Shown: positions 18,178-26,441 of the stretch, piece after piece
How the letters are laid out: each line of letters opens with the position of its first letter
Numbering within the stretch: the first letter of the stretch is position 1
Assembly (NCBI GenBank): GCA_964372215.1
Contig: CAYJQC010000022.1
Coordinates: forward strand, 14,581 to 78,580
DNA: 64,000 bases
Direction of reading: 5' to 3'
From: DAIMFL01 sp964372215
Lineage (GTDB): Bacteria > Pseudomonadota > Alphaproteobacteria > Dongiales > Dongiaceae
Notes under the pieces: generated by a model
What the model saw: only the letters and a program-made list of their open reading frames with translations
Told to the model about the DNA's origin: nothing
Databases searched by the model: none
Position numbers and translations under genes: made by a program

Positions 18178-19806
18178 TCAGCGCTGGTGGCGGATTTCGC
18201 CGCCGACGATGGTCATCTCGACCGAGGTGTCGGCGATGGCACCGGCGGGAACCTCGAACACGTCGCGATCGAGCACCGCGAAATCGGCGAGCTTGCCGGG
18301 CTCGAGCGAGCCCTTGTCCGCCTCCTCGAATCCGGCATGGGCGCCGAGCAGGGTATAGGCGCGGAGCGCCTCGGTGACGCTCACTGCCTGTCGCGGGCCG
18401 ATCGGCCGGCCGGTGTCGGTGGTGCGCGTCACCATGGCGCCGATGACCGGCCAGGGATTGGTGTCGCAGATCGGCGCATCCGAATGCCCGGGCGCGGGCA
18501 CGCCGGCATCGTTCAGGCTGCGATGCGGCCACATCCAGGCCATCGCCGCGTCACCGCGATTCTCGGCATAGGCATCGCCAAGGCTGTGCATGAATCCGGT
18601 CGCCGAGGAATCGATCACGCCCAGGCGCTTGATGCGTTCCAGGATGGCCGGCGTGACGTAGCAGCAGTGCTCGACGCGGCTGCGGTGATCCGCGCGCGGG
18701 TGGGCGGCGAGCGCCGCCTCGATCGCGTCGAGCGCGAAGTCGATGCCGCGGTCGCCGATGCCTTCGACGCAGACCCGGAGCCCGGCCTTGTGCGCCCGCA
18801 CCACCCTTGGGATGAGATCCTCGGCCTCGTAGAGCAGCATGCCGCAATTCGGCACCGGCTCGCCCGGCACCGCCTTGCCGACATAGGGATCGTAATAGGC
18901 CGCGGTGCGCCCGCTGGTGCTGCAATCGGGACACCACTCGACCCCGATCACGCGCAGCCATTCGTCGCCGAAGCCGGTGCGGATGCCGGCCTGGAGATAG
19001 GCGTCGACCAGGGCGTCGTCACGGCCGTCGAGGATGATGCCGACGCGCATCGGCAGGCGGCCATCGCCGCGCAGCCGCTGATAGGCCTCGATCGCGCGTC
19101 CGGCGGTCAGCGAGTTGTGCAGCGAGGTGACGCCGTGGCGCAGGTAGCGCGTGAACACCTGCTCCAGGCCGCGCATGTAGTCCTCGACCCGGTAGTCGGT
19201 CTTGATGCGCTCCTCGAGGGTCCAGGCGGCCATCTCGCGCAGCAGGCCGGTCATGCGGCCGGTGGCGGGGTCGCGGTCGTAGCGGCCATGCGGCGGATCC
19301 GCCGCGTCCTCGCTGACGCCGAAGGCACGCAGCATGGCGGTGTTGACCACGGCGATGTGGTGATCGGTGCGGTACAGCCAGACCGGCCGCCCGTGCGATA
19401 CCGCATCGAGCGCCTCGCGCGTCGGATAGCCGCCGCATTTCTGATCGTTGTAGCCGAAGGCCAGCAGCCATTCGCCGTCGCCGAGCCGGGCCGATTCGCG
19501 CTCGACGAAGGCGAGCATCTCGGCGACCGAGCGGATCTGCGGCCAGCCGATGTCGCGCCAGCGCAGCAGCGTGAGCGCATGGCTGTCGGGGTGACAATGC
19601 GAATCGATCAGTCCGGGAACCGCGGTTCGCCCGTCCAGGTCGACGATGCGGGTGTCCGGACCCGCCAGCGCCGCGACCTCGGCGTCGTCTCCGCTGGCCA
19701 GAATGCGGCCGCGCCAGACGGCCGCCGCCTGTACCCGGCGATTGCCGGGATCGAGCGTCGCAATCCTGCCGTTTCGCAGGATCAGTTCGGCAGCGGGGCG
19801 AGGCAT
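18178..19806 (-). CDS. Amidohydrolase family protein (YtcJ-like, amidohydro_3)
   Basis: A 542-residue metal-dependent hydrolase. The N-terminal beta-sandwich (ELILRNGRIATLDP) leads into the metal-binding GLIDSHCHPDSHA motif (His-x-His). Later ligands are in SRVEHCCYVTP and GHSDAPICDTNPW. The C-terminal LAYTLLGAHAGFEEADKG-type segment and GKLADFAVLDRD are typical of this subfamily. Members hydrolyse amide-like bonds in varied small molecules; the substrate is unknown. ATG at 19806 is preceded by AGGA. The 3' end lies about 140 bp from the assembly gap. Confidence 0.87.
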   Translation of the reverse strand: MPRPAAELILRNGRIATLDPGNRRVQAAAVWRGRILASGDDAEVAALAGPDTRIVDLDGRTAVPGLIDSHCHPDSHALTLLRWRDIGWPQIRSVAEMLAFVERESARLGDGEWLLAFGYNDQKCGGYPTREALDAVSHGRPVWLYRTDHHIAVVNTAMLRAFGVSEDAADPPHGRYDRDPATGRMTGLLREMAAWTLEERIKTDYRVEDYMRGLEQVFTRYLRHGVTSLHNSLTAGRAIEAYQRLRGDGRLPMRVGIILDGRDDALVDAYLQAGIRTGFGDEWLRVIGVEWCPDCSTSGRTAAYYDPYVGKAVPGEPVPNCGMLLYEAEDLIPRVVRAHKAGLRVCVEGIGDRGIDFALDAIEAALAAHPRADHRSRVEHCCYVTPAILERIKRLGVIDSSATGFMHSLGDAYAENRGDAAMAWMWPHRSLNDAGVPAPGHSDAPICDTNPWPVIGAMVTRTTDTGRPIGPRQAVSVTEALRAYTLLGAHAGFEEADKGSLEPGKLADFAVLDRDVFEVPAGAIADTSVEMTIVGGEIRHQR

Positions 19807-20064
19807 GAGAGGATTCCTATCCGAAGGGGGCGCTGCGGACAGCCGCGCGCTTCCGGACGCAATCATGTTGTCGAACCGTCGCCGGCGCAACCGACCACAG
19901 ATTTGCCACACCTGGAGCCGCGGTCGCTTCGGCACAGTGGCGGGCGTGCAGTGCGACTCGCCGCGCCAGCGGTGCATCGGCTGCCGCATCCCGAGTGTTC
20001 CGACCATGGGTCCTCGACCCCGGCCGGAACGCTGCCGGGACTTCTCCACACACACGCGACTTCA

Positions 20065-20093
20065 GACCCCGCCTTCGGCGGGGTCTTTTTTTT
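20065..20093 (+). terminator. Strong intrinsic terminator with no obvious upstream gene
   Basis: GACCCCGCC (20065-20073), loop TTC, GGCGGGGTC (20077-20085), then eight T residues. It is oriented to stop plus-strand transcription, but the nearest plus-strand protein gene upstream is beyond the assembly gap. On the minus strand the T-run would be on the wrong side. It therefore suggests an unannotated small RNA in 19.85-20.09 kb. Confidence 0.85.
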
Positions 20094-20143
20094 GTGCGGC
20101 AAGCAGGTCCCCGAATTCTGCTCAAACTGAAGAGTATCTGCGG

Positions 20144-20181
20144 GAATTCATCGTTAACTTATTGTAATGGTTAATGAATTC
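20144..20181 (+). promoter_or_regulatory. AT-rich inverted repeat upstream of the FecR-domain gene
   Basis: GAATTCATCGTTAAC (20144-20158) and GTTAATGAATTC (20170-20181) form an imperfect inverted repeat. TTAACTTATTGTAAT within it approximates the TTAA-N7-TTAA CtrA pattern with two bases off. The region is the likely promoter of the gene at 20276. Confidence 0.35.
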
Positions 20182-20275
20182 TAAGGATTATCTTGATTTT
20201 TCCCGCAATGCCGGATAAACACTCGCGGCGCAGCCGGGCGCCTGTCGGGCCGGCCATTGTGGGGAGCACTCAGTG

Positions 20276-21106
20276 ATGAAACTTACTGTCAGCAAGGCGG
20301 CCCTCGCCGCGGGTTGTAGCGCCCTTCTGTACGCGGCTCCTGCGATGGCGGAGCCCGAAGTCGGTTCGGTGGCGCAGCGCGATTTCCTCGGCGCCACCGG
20401 CACGCGGGAATCCGGCGAGCAGCACGATCTGTACTTCAACCAGCAGGTCTACACCAACGAGTTGGTCGAGACCGGCGCGCGGGCGACCACCAACCTGCTG
20501 TTCCTCGATCGCACCTCGCTCTATGTCGGCGCCCAGTCCCAGGTACGCCTGGACAAGTTCATCTACGATCCGGAGCAGCGGCTCGGCGACGTGGCGATCA
20601 GCTTTGGCAAGGGTGCGTTCCGCTTCGTCACCGGCGAGATCGAGAACAAGGACAACGTCACGCTAAAGACGCCGACCGCGACCATGACGATCCGCGGCAC
20701 CGAACTGCTGATCTTCGTGCTGAGCGACGGCACCAGCGAGGTGAACGTGCTGAGCGGCGCCATCGATCTGCTGCCCTGCGACGCCGCCGAGCCGGTCCGG
20801 ATCGAAACCGGGCGGGCGATCCTGATCTCCGGCAGTTGCGAGACGGCGGAGACGGAGGCCCGGCTGCTGCCGTTCGGCCAGGAGTATCCGCGCATGCCGA
20901 CCGATTTCGCCGCGCTCGACGACTCGATCGAGCCGGCGGCGGGCGGCGGCGACGGGCCGGGCGGCGACTCTGCGCGCGGCGACGGTCCGTCCGGCTCGGC
21001 GCCTGCCCCTAGCCGCGACTCCGAAAGCGACACCAACGACGGCGACGGCGAGCCGAGTCCGGGCGACGGCGAAGGCGGCTCCATCGACGGCAACGACAGT
21101 CTGTGA
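20276..21106 (+). CDS. FecR-domain exported protein with acidic Gly/Asp/Ser-rich tail
   Basis: A 276-residue secreted protein. The signal peptide (ALAAGCSALLYAAPAMA) is followed by a FecR-type domain (about residues 45-180) with the typical LLFLDRTSLYVGAQSQVRLD, VTLKTPTATMTIRGTE and EVNVLSGAIDL segments. The last 60 residues are a disordered acidic tail of Gly, Asp, Ser and Pro (for example DGDGEPSPGDGEGG). There is no membrane anchor as in anti-sigma FecR proteins, and no FecI-type sigma factor gene nearby. Stand-alone FecR proteins of this kind are surface or periplasmic proteins of unclear role. ATG at 20276 follows GGGGAGC. Confidence 0.8.
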   Translation: MKLTVSKAALAAGCSALLYAAPAMAEPEVGSVAQRDFLGATGTRESGEQHDLYFNQQVYTNELVETGARATTNLLFLDRTSLYVGAQSQVRLDKFIYDPEQRLGDVAISFGKGAFRFVTGEIENKDNVTLKTPTATMTIRGTELLIFVLSDGTSEVNVLSGAIDLLPCDAAEPVRIETGRAILISGSCETAETEARLLPFGQEYPRMPTDFAALDDSIEPAAGGGDGPGGDSARGDGPSGSAPAPSRDSESDTNDGDGEPSPGDGEGGSIDGNDSL

Positions 21107-21144
21107 TGCTGACGGCCGCGCCCTGAGCTATCGCGATGAACATG

Positions 21145-21179
21145 GAACCGCCGGGGCATCGTCCCGGCGGTTCTGCTTT
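21145..21179 (+). terminator. Intrinsic terminator after the FecR-domain gene
   Basis: GAACCGCCGGG (21145-21155) and CCCGGCGGTTC (21163-21173) make a perfect 11-bp stem with a 7-base loop, followed by TGCTTTC. The T-run is short, so termination may be partial. It lies 38 bp after the stop and just before the end of the convergent patatin gene. Confidence 0.65.
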
Positions 21180-22108
21180 CAGCCGGTGGCGGAGGCGTAA
21201 AGCGAAATCGCTTCGCGCAGCTCGGGGATGATGCGCTCGGTGGCGTTCCGGCCTTCCTCGATCAGCTCGGCGGCGCGATGGAACTCCAGCATCCCGATAT
21301 GGCCGATGCGCGGATTGATGGCGACATCGGGAGGCTCGCCGGCCAGGCGGCTGCGGGTGATGCGGTCCTGCATGATGTTGAGCGATTGCACCATGACGCC
21401 GAACAGGCTCGGCGCATCCGGCTCGCGACCGAACAATTGCTGAATCATGTTGGCGATGCCGCCGGTCATGCCGCGGCGGGATGCCGGCAGCTCCTCCGCG
21501 ATGTCGAATCCGGCGATGCGCGGGACACTGCTGCCGGGGGTGCGAGCCCGGCCGATCAGGTCGGCATGCAGATTGACGGCGATGACCAGTTGGGCGCCGT
21601 GCGCATGGCAGGCCGAGACCGGCAGCGGATTGACCAGCGCGCCGTCGACCAGCCAGCGGCCCTCATGGTGTGCCGGGGCGAAGATGCCGGGCAGCGAGAT
21701 CGATGCCCGCAACGCATCGACCAGCCGGCCTTCGCTCAACCATACCTCGTGGCCGGTCAGCAGATCGGTGGCGATGCAAGTGAAGGGCAGCGGCAGCGCC
21801 TCGACCTGCAGGTCGCCGAGGAAGCCCTCGAGCAATGCCAGCAGCTTGCGTCCGGCAATCATGCCGCCGCCGCCGACCTGGAAGTCGAGCTGGCCGACGA
21901 CGCGGAACTTGGTCAGTGCCCGCGCCCATTTCTCGAGCGGGTCCAGATGGCCGCTGAGATGGACGCCGCCCACCAGGGCCCCGATCGAGGTGCCGCAGAC
22001 CACATCCGCCGTGATCCCGGCCTCGGTCAGCGCGCGCAGCACGCCGATATGCGCCCAGCCGCGCGCCGCGCCGCTGCCGAGGGCCAGTCCGATGCGTGGA
22101 TGAGGCAT
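21179..22108 (-). CDS. Patatin-like phospholipase family protein (RssA-like)
   Basis: A 309-residue serine lipase-type protein. The oxyanion-hole glycine run is GLALGSGAARGWAHIGVL near the N-terminus. The nucleophile motif GTSIG (about residue 40) and the catalytic Asp in VDGALVNPLP (about residue 155) complete the Ser-Asp dyad. Proteins of this size with C-terminal NMIQQLF and ITRSRLAGEPPDV resemble RssA. It may hydrolyse phospholipids or lysophospholipids at the membrane. It is followed by a coiled-coil protein gene transcribed in the same direction from 23329. Confidence 0.9.
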   Translation of the reverse strand: MPHPRIGLALGSGAARGWAHIGVLRALTEAGITADVVCGTSIGALVGGVHLSGHLDPLEKWARALTKFRVVGQLDFQVGGGGMIAGRKLLALLEGFLGDLQVEALPLPFTCIATDLLTGHEVWLSEGRLVDALRASISLPGIFAPAHHEGRWLVDGALVNPLPVSACHAHGAQLVIAVNLHADLIGRARTPGSSVPRIAGFDIAEELPASRRGMTGGIANMIQQLFGREPDAPSLFGVMVQSLNIMQDRITRSRLAGEPPDVAINPRIGHIGMLEFHRAAELIEEGRNATERIIPELREAISLYASATG

Positions 22109-22141
22109 GGCTGCCGGGGCTCCTCGCCGATCGACGTGCGA

Positions 22142-23329
22142 TCAGCGCCGCGGGCCGGCCCGCTCGGCCGCCAGCCACTGCGCGAGATTGTGGATCGTCT
22201 TGGCCAGGGCGGTCAGGCGCTGTCGCTGTTCCTCGACCGCGGCGTGCAGCTCGGGCATGCGCGTGTCGGGTGCCGCCGCCGGTCCGGGCGCCCGCAGCTC
22301 CGACAGAATCTGCGCCTCCAGCCGCTCGAGCGCGCTTTGCTGGCTGACGCAGAGCGCCAGGATCCGCTCGATCTGGGCGGCCTGCTGCTCGACGGCGGCG
22401 GCGATGCGCGACAACTCGGGCGACGGCGGTCGGACCGCCGGCGCGTCGCCGCCTGAGGCCACGCCAGCGGCGCCCGTTCCGGCTGTCGCCGCACCCGGTG
22501 CCGGAGCGCCCGGCTGCCGGCCTGGGCCGGCCGCGGCCGGAGAGAGACTTGCCGGTTTCTGCCGCGGCTGCGCCGGTCGCGCCTGGTCCGGCTTGATGAT
22601 ATCTGATTTCGCCGGAGCGGCCTGCGGCCGGGGCCGCGCCGGTGCGGCCGGGCTGGCGGCATCTTCGCGATGGCGCTCCAGCCAGCTCCGGATCGCGGCG
22701 CTGAACATGGTCGGATCGGCAGCGGGCTTGTTCGCGGCGGCGTCCTTTGCCGACTCCCGCGCCGCGGTATCCTCCGCCGGCATCCGCGGCGGCGCCGCGC
22801 GCGCAGCAGCTGCGGCCTGGGGCCGCGCAACGGGCGGCGCAGCAGCCGGGCGGGCGGGCGCGGGTTCCGCGGCGGCGATCTTCGCCGGTGCCTTCGGGCT
22901 CTCAGATGCGGCGGCAGCCGGGCTGGGCGGCGCGGCAGGCGGCGGTGCCGGCGGGGCGTCGAGGCGCCAGCTCGCGGTCTTCGGCGCGGTCTTGCCTTCG
23001 GCATCGGTTCCGGGCGTCACGCGAAACGCTACAACTCGGGCGGTTTCCACGGTCGGACGGGCTTCCGCCGCCGGCGCCGGATTGCCGGCGACAATCGGCG
23101 GTGCCGGGGCCGCGGTCGTCTCGGCCGCTGCGGCGGGTGTCGCGGCGCCAGGGCCCGACGCTTCCAGCGCCAGGATCCGGTCGGACAGCGATTGCAGCTC
23201 CGTGAGGACGCGTTCGGCGGCGGCTGGGTCGGACTCGGCGGTGCGGGTCATGAGGTCGCACAGCCGGTCGTATTGCTGCCGCAGCACGTCCAGGTCGTCG
23301 CCGGAAGGCGAGGTAAGTCCGGTGTTCAT
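22142..23329 (-). CDS. Pro/Ala-rich low-complexity protein with coiled-coil ends
   Basis: A 395-residue protein without signal peptide. Residues 10-55 (VLRQQYDRLCDLMTRTAESD onward) and the last 95 (AAVEQQAAQIERILALCVSQ onward) are heptad-like and probably form coiled coils. The roughly 230 residues between are Pro/Ala-rich and disordered, with a short ordered patch near FSAAIRSWLERH. Such architecture suits a scaffold or polarity factor, but no family is recognised. The gene ends 33 bp before the patatin start, so the two may form an operon. A motif shared with the hybrid-kinase upstream region lies at 23461-23476. Confidence 0.65.
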   Translation of the reverse strand: MNTGLTSPSGDDLDVLRQQYDRLCDLMTRTAESDPAAAERVLTELQSLSDRILALEASGPGAATPAAAAETTAAPAPPIVAGNPAPAAEARPTVETARVVAFRVTPGTDAEGKTAPKTASWRLDAPPAPPPAAPPSPAAAASESPKAPAKIAAAEPAPARPAAAPPVARPQAAAAARAAPPRMPAEDTAARESAKDAAANKPAADPTMFSAAIRSWLERHREDAASPAAPARPRPQAAPAKSDIIKPDQARPAQPRQKPASLSPAAAGPGRQPGAPAPGAATAGTGAAGVASGGDAPAVRPPSPELSRIAAAVEQQAAQIERILALCVSQQSALERLEAQILSELRAPGPAAAPDTRMPELHAAVEEQRQRLTALAKTIHNLAQWLAAERAGPRR

Positions 23330-23512
23330 GCCACCGTATGTCCTGTCCCGTTCCGAGCCGGGGCGAAAAGGCCGGCTGCCGGGAACTCCGTCGGCAGCGC
23401 AGGCTTGCGGCCCTTCAAGCATATTTGCCTGAAGCTGTCGACTCTTCACATGGATATGGTGAACGAAACGCTAACCGACTGATGTGGTTGAAAAGAAAGA
23501 CCGCTCGGCGGT

Positions 23513-24262
23513 TCAGAAACCCTGCTCGCGTAGGATCCGCTGGGCCAGCACCAGCGCCTCGTCGCGCGGCATTCCGGCGGTCATGCGCGGGTCATAGAGC
23601 AGACGCACCAGCACGCGGTCGTGCTCCGGGAGATAGTCCAGCACGCTGCGGTCGTTGAAGACCGATGGGTTGACCTCGTCGGAGTCATTGGGCAGGCCGA
23701 GCACCTGGGTGGTCTCTTCGACGATGCAGGCCGGCAGCTTGCCTTCCGAGGGGGCGCGGTCCGAGGGGATCCCGACCACCGCCCGCTTGATCTCGCCGCT
23801 GCCGCGATGGGAGTATTGCCCGAAGCACAGGGCGTCGCTCAGCAGCACCTGGTCGCGCGTCAGGCTCGGGGCGTATTGCGCCGCCGCCGCCATCAGGTCG
23901 GCCGCGCGGTCGAAGATCACCACCACGTCGGCGCTGTCGGCGCTGCCGACCACGCTGATCTCCAGGCCGGTGAGTTCGCGCAGGAGCTCGAGATGGGTCC
24001 GGGTGAGCGAGCGGTAGAGGTCCGGTTCGCCCGCCCGGACATCCAGGTAGAAGCGGATCGGCCGGGTCCATTTGTGCAGCCGGCCATCGGTCTTCTGCTG
24101 ATATTCGGCACCGAAGGCGACGATGTCGAAGTCGCGCACCAGCGTATCGAGCTGCAGCCCGTCATTGCCGAGCACCAGCAGCGCCGCCGCGGCCAAAAGC
24201 GGCGCCTCGAGCCAGCGTCGCGCGGCCGCGCGGCGGGCGGATCTAGGCCAGATAGGGTGCAT
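23513..24262 (-). CDS. DUF2927 domain protein
   Basis: A 249-residue protein with an N-terminal hydrophobic signal or anchor (LLAAAALLVLGNDG) and the DUF2927 domain. Typical segments are KWTRPIRFYLD (about residue 64), CIVEETTQVLGLPNDSDEV (about 180) and YDPRMTAGM near the end. The EETTQ region recalls the zinc-binding helix of metalloproteases (HExxH-like) but lacks the histidines, as in most of the family. Function is unknown. It overlaps the end of the TPP-enzyme gene by 20 bp and is probably co-transcribed with it. Confidence 0.8.
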   Translation of the reverse strand: MHPIWPRSARRAAARRWLEAPLLAAAALLVLGNDGLQLDTLVRDFDIVAFGAEYQQKTDGRLHKWTRPIRFYLDVRAGEPDLYRSLTRTHLELLRELTGLEISVVGSADSADVVVIFDRAADLMAAAAQYAPSLTRDQVLLSDALCFGQYSHRGSGEIKRAVVGIPSDRAPSEGKLPACIVEETTQVLGLPNDSDEVNPSVFNDRSVLDYLPEHDRVLVRLLYDPRMTAGMPRDEALVLAQRILREQGF

Positions 24263-25844
24263 CCTCGCGCACCTCGATCAGGGTCGGGCCGTCGGCCACG
24301 GTGGCCGCGCGCAGGGCGTCCTGCAGCCCCGCCAGGCTGTCGGGCCGCGCGGTAAGGCAGCCGAAAGCCTTTGCCAAGGCCAGGAAATCCGGATTGCGCA
24401 GGCGCACGCCGATCTCCGGGATGCCGCGCTCGGTCATGCCCTCGGCGATCTGCTGCAGGGCGTCGTTGTTCCACAGCAGGATGGCGATCGGCAGGCCGAG
24501 CTCGACCGCGGTCGCCAGCTCCTGCACCGTGAACAGGAACCCGGCATCGCCGGCGATCGCGACCACGGCACGCTCAGGCGCGGCGATCTTGGCGCCGATC
24601 GCCGCCGGGAGGGCGTAGCCGAGGGTCCCGTATCCGACCGGATGCAGCCAGGTGCGCGGCCGTTGGCTGCGATAGTAGTGGCTGCCGGTATAGGCGATCT
24701 GGGTCATGTCGGTGGCCAGCACCGTGTCCTCCGGCAGCGCTTCGCTCAGCGCGTCCAGCACCCGAGCATGCTTGCGCTGCAGCGGCGCCAGCTCGTCGCG
24801 GTTGCGTCGGCGCAGCGCGGCGATCTCGCTGGCCGGCACGCCGCCGCCGCTGCCACGCGGGGCAAGGGCGCCGGCGAGGGCGGAGAGCGTGGCGCCGGCA
24901 TCGGCCTGCAGCGCGACCGCCGCCGGATAGTCGCGGTGCAGCGCAGCCGGATCGAGATCGATGCGAATCAACTTGCCGGTGATCGGCAACCGCTCGATCC
25001 AGCAATCGGTTTCGGCGAGCTCGGTGCCGGCCGCGATCACCACGTCGGCAGTCGACAGCAACTGCTGGGTCGGCGGCAACTGCAGGCTCGACCCTGCGCA
25101 GAGCGGATGATCGTCGCGCACCACGCCCTTGGCCGCCGCGGTCAGCAGGACGGCGGCGCCGAGCTTCTCCGCGAGGGCGGCGACGGCGGGGCCGCAATCG
25201 ACGGTGCCGCCGCCGGCGATCAGCATCGGACGCTGGGCCCCGTCGAGCAGCCGCGCGGCCGCGGCGATCGCCGCCGGGTCGGGCTGCGGGCGGCCGGACG
25301 GCGCGCCGCGCTCGGCGCGAAACCCGGCCGGTGCCGCCAGCACGTCGAGCGGCAGCTCGATATGGACCGGCCGCGGCCGCGCCGACTGGAACACGCCATA
25401 GGCGTCGGCCATCGCCTGCGGCAGCTCGTTCGCGGCCAGCACCGTGCGGCTGAACGCGGTCAGCGGCGCCATCACCGCGCGCTGGTCGGTAATCTCGTGC
25501 AGGCGGCCGCGGCCGCGGCCGAGATCGCCGGTCGCGTTGACGCTGGACAGCACCAGCATCGGCACCGAATCCGAGAACGCCTGGCCGATCGGCGTCGCCG
25601 CGTTGGTGACCCCGGGCCCGGTGATCAGCACGCAGACGCCCGGCCTGCCGGAGACCCGGGCATAGCCGTCGGCCATGAATCCGGCGCCCTGCTCGTGCCG
25701 CACGGCGATATGCCGGATCGGCGTGTTGGCGAGGCCGCGATAGAGATCCAGCGTGTGAACGCCGGGAATGCCGAAGACCGTGTCGACCCCGTAGGCCTCG
25801 AGCAGGTCGATCGCGGCTTCGCCGCATGTTCGATTGGCCGTCAT
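24243..25844 (-). CDS. Thiamine-diphosphate-dependent decarboxylase, 5-guanidino-2-oxopentanoate decarboxylase-like
   Basis: A 533-residue enzyme of the acetolactate synthase/decarboxylase superfamily. The ThDP-activating Glu51 lies in RHEQGAGFMADGYARVSG. The diphosphate/Mg2+ motif spans GDAGF to WNND near residue 450. The opening CGEAAIDLLEAYGVDTVFGI and the GRGRGRLHEITDQ segment are like AruI, which decarboxylates 2-ketoarginine in the arginine transaminase pathway. Other 2-oxo acid substrates remain possible, and no aruH is adjacent. ATG at 25844 has AGGAAG upstream; a longer frame adds unrelated residues. Confidence 0.8.
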   Translation of the reverse strand: MTANRTCGEAAIDLLEAYGVDTVFGIPGVHTLDLYRGLANTPIRHIAVRHEQGAGFMADGYARVSGRPGVCVLITGPGVTNAATPIGQAFSDSVPMLVLSSVNATGDLGRGRGRLHEITDQRAVMAPLTAFSRTVLAANELPQAMADAYGVFQSARPRPVHIELPLDVLAAPAGFRAERGAPSGRPQPDPAAIAAAARLLDGAQRPMLIAGGGTVDCGPAVAALAEKLGAAVLLTAAAKGVVRDDHPLCAGSSLQLPPTQQLLSTADVVIAAGTELAETDCWIERLPITGKLIRIDLDPAALHRDYPAAVALQADAGATLSALAGALAPRGSGGGVPASEIAALRRRNRDELAPLQRKHARVLDALSEALPEDTVLATDMTQIAYTGSHYYRSQRPRTWLHPVGYGTLGYALPAAIGAKIAAPERAVVAIAGDAGFLFTVQELATAVELGLPIAILLWNNDALQQIAEGMTERGIPEIGVRLRNPDFLALAKAFGCLTARPDSLAGLQDALRAATVADGPTLIEVREDAPYLA

Positions 25845-26102
25845 GAGTTTGTTCTCGCTTCCTTCCTCGTCATGCCGGCGCGTGTGTTCTCGACACTGCG
25901 TCGGCTTGCTAAAGCGCCCGATCATGGTGGTTTCGCAACGCGCTGGCAATCTTGCCGCAATGTCGCTACCGGCAATCATGCCGGTTCACGCGGTTACCCC
26001 ACAAATGCCACTCGTTATGCGCGATATCCCCGCTATCCACAGGTTCCACACGCCGCGCATCCAGGTCATTGTAGCCGTCTGTATGGGGAGGCAGCGCGAC
26101 GC

Positions 26103-26285
26103 ATGATAAGCCCGTATCTGAAGCGACCATTGCGCACGCTGGCTGAGATTCTGGCAGGGGAATCGGAGCCCGACGCTGCCGCGAAGCTGCTGCGGCCGGA
26201 ACTCGGGCTGCATCGCGATTCCCTGGTCGAGCGCGACGGCGGCAATCCCGTGCGCCATCAGCCGCACGCCGCATCGAATCGCTGA
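26103..26285 (+). CDS. Small conserved hypothetical protein (60 residues)
   Basis: A 60-residue protein opening MISPYLKRPLRTLAEILA. GGGAGG lies nine bases upstream of the ATG. I recall short alphaproteobacterial proteins beginning MISPYLxRPLRxLxE, which supports a real gene. The C-terminal half is polar and probably disordered. Function is unknown. Confidence 0.55.
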   Translation: MISPYLKRPLRTLAEILAGESEPDAAAKLLRPELGLHRDSLVERDGGNPVRHQPHAASNR

Positions 26286-26441
26286 AGCTTGCCGGCTGCG
26301 CCTGACAGGCCGGCCCTTCAATCATCTCCATCAAGCTGTTAGCGTCGGGCGCCCGCCAGTCCGGCCAGGCCTCCTGACGAGTCGCGTGGCGGAATGCCGC
26401 GGCCGGCGCGGGGGATTCGCCGTGGCCTCCCGGAGCTTCAG

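Larger units (their letters stand above)
19807..20275. other. Intergenic region with orphan terminator and AT-rich promoter
   Basis: Divergent region between the amidohydrolase and FecR-protein genes. It contains an intrinsic terminator on the plus strand at 20065-20093 with about 250 bp of non-coding sequence before it, and then an AT-rich stretch (20140-20215) with an imperfect inverted repeat. I could not match the segment before the terminator to tmRNA, RNase P, 4.5S or 6S RNA by eye. Confidence 0.6.

Noticed and set aside
17908..20130. Plus-strand open frame of about 740 codons spanning the N gap
   Set aside because: It reads through undetermined bases and is antisense to the amidohydrolase; composition is typical of a shadow frame.
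20920..21106. RTX calcium-binding repeats in the FecR protein tail
   Set aside because: The tail is Asp/Gly-rich but lacks the regular GGxGxDxUx nonapeptide spacing.
26030..26042. CTATCCACAGG string resembling a DnaA box
   Set aside because: A single imperfect box without clustering, AT-rich unwinding element or origin-linked genes is not evidence of an origin.
24123..26285. Plus-strand open frame antisense to the TPP enzyme
   Set aside because: Only its last 60 codons (from the ATG at 26103) look like a real gene; the rest mirrors the conserved enzyme.
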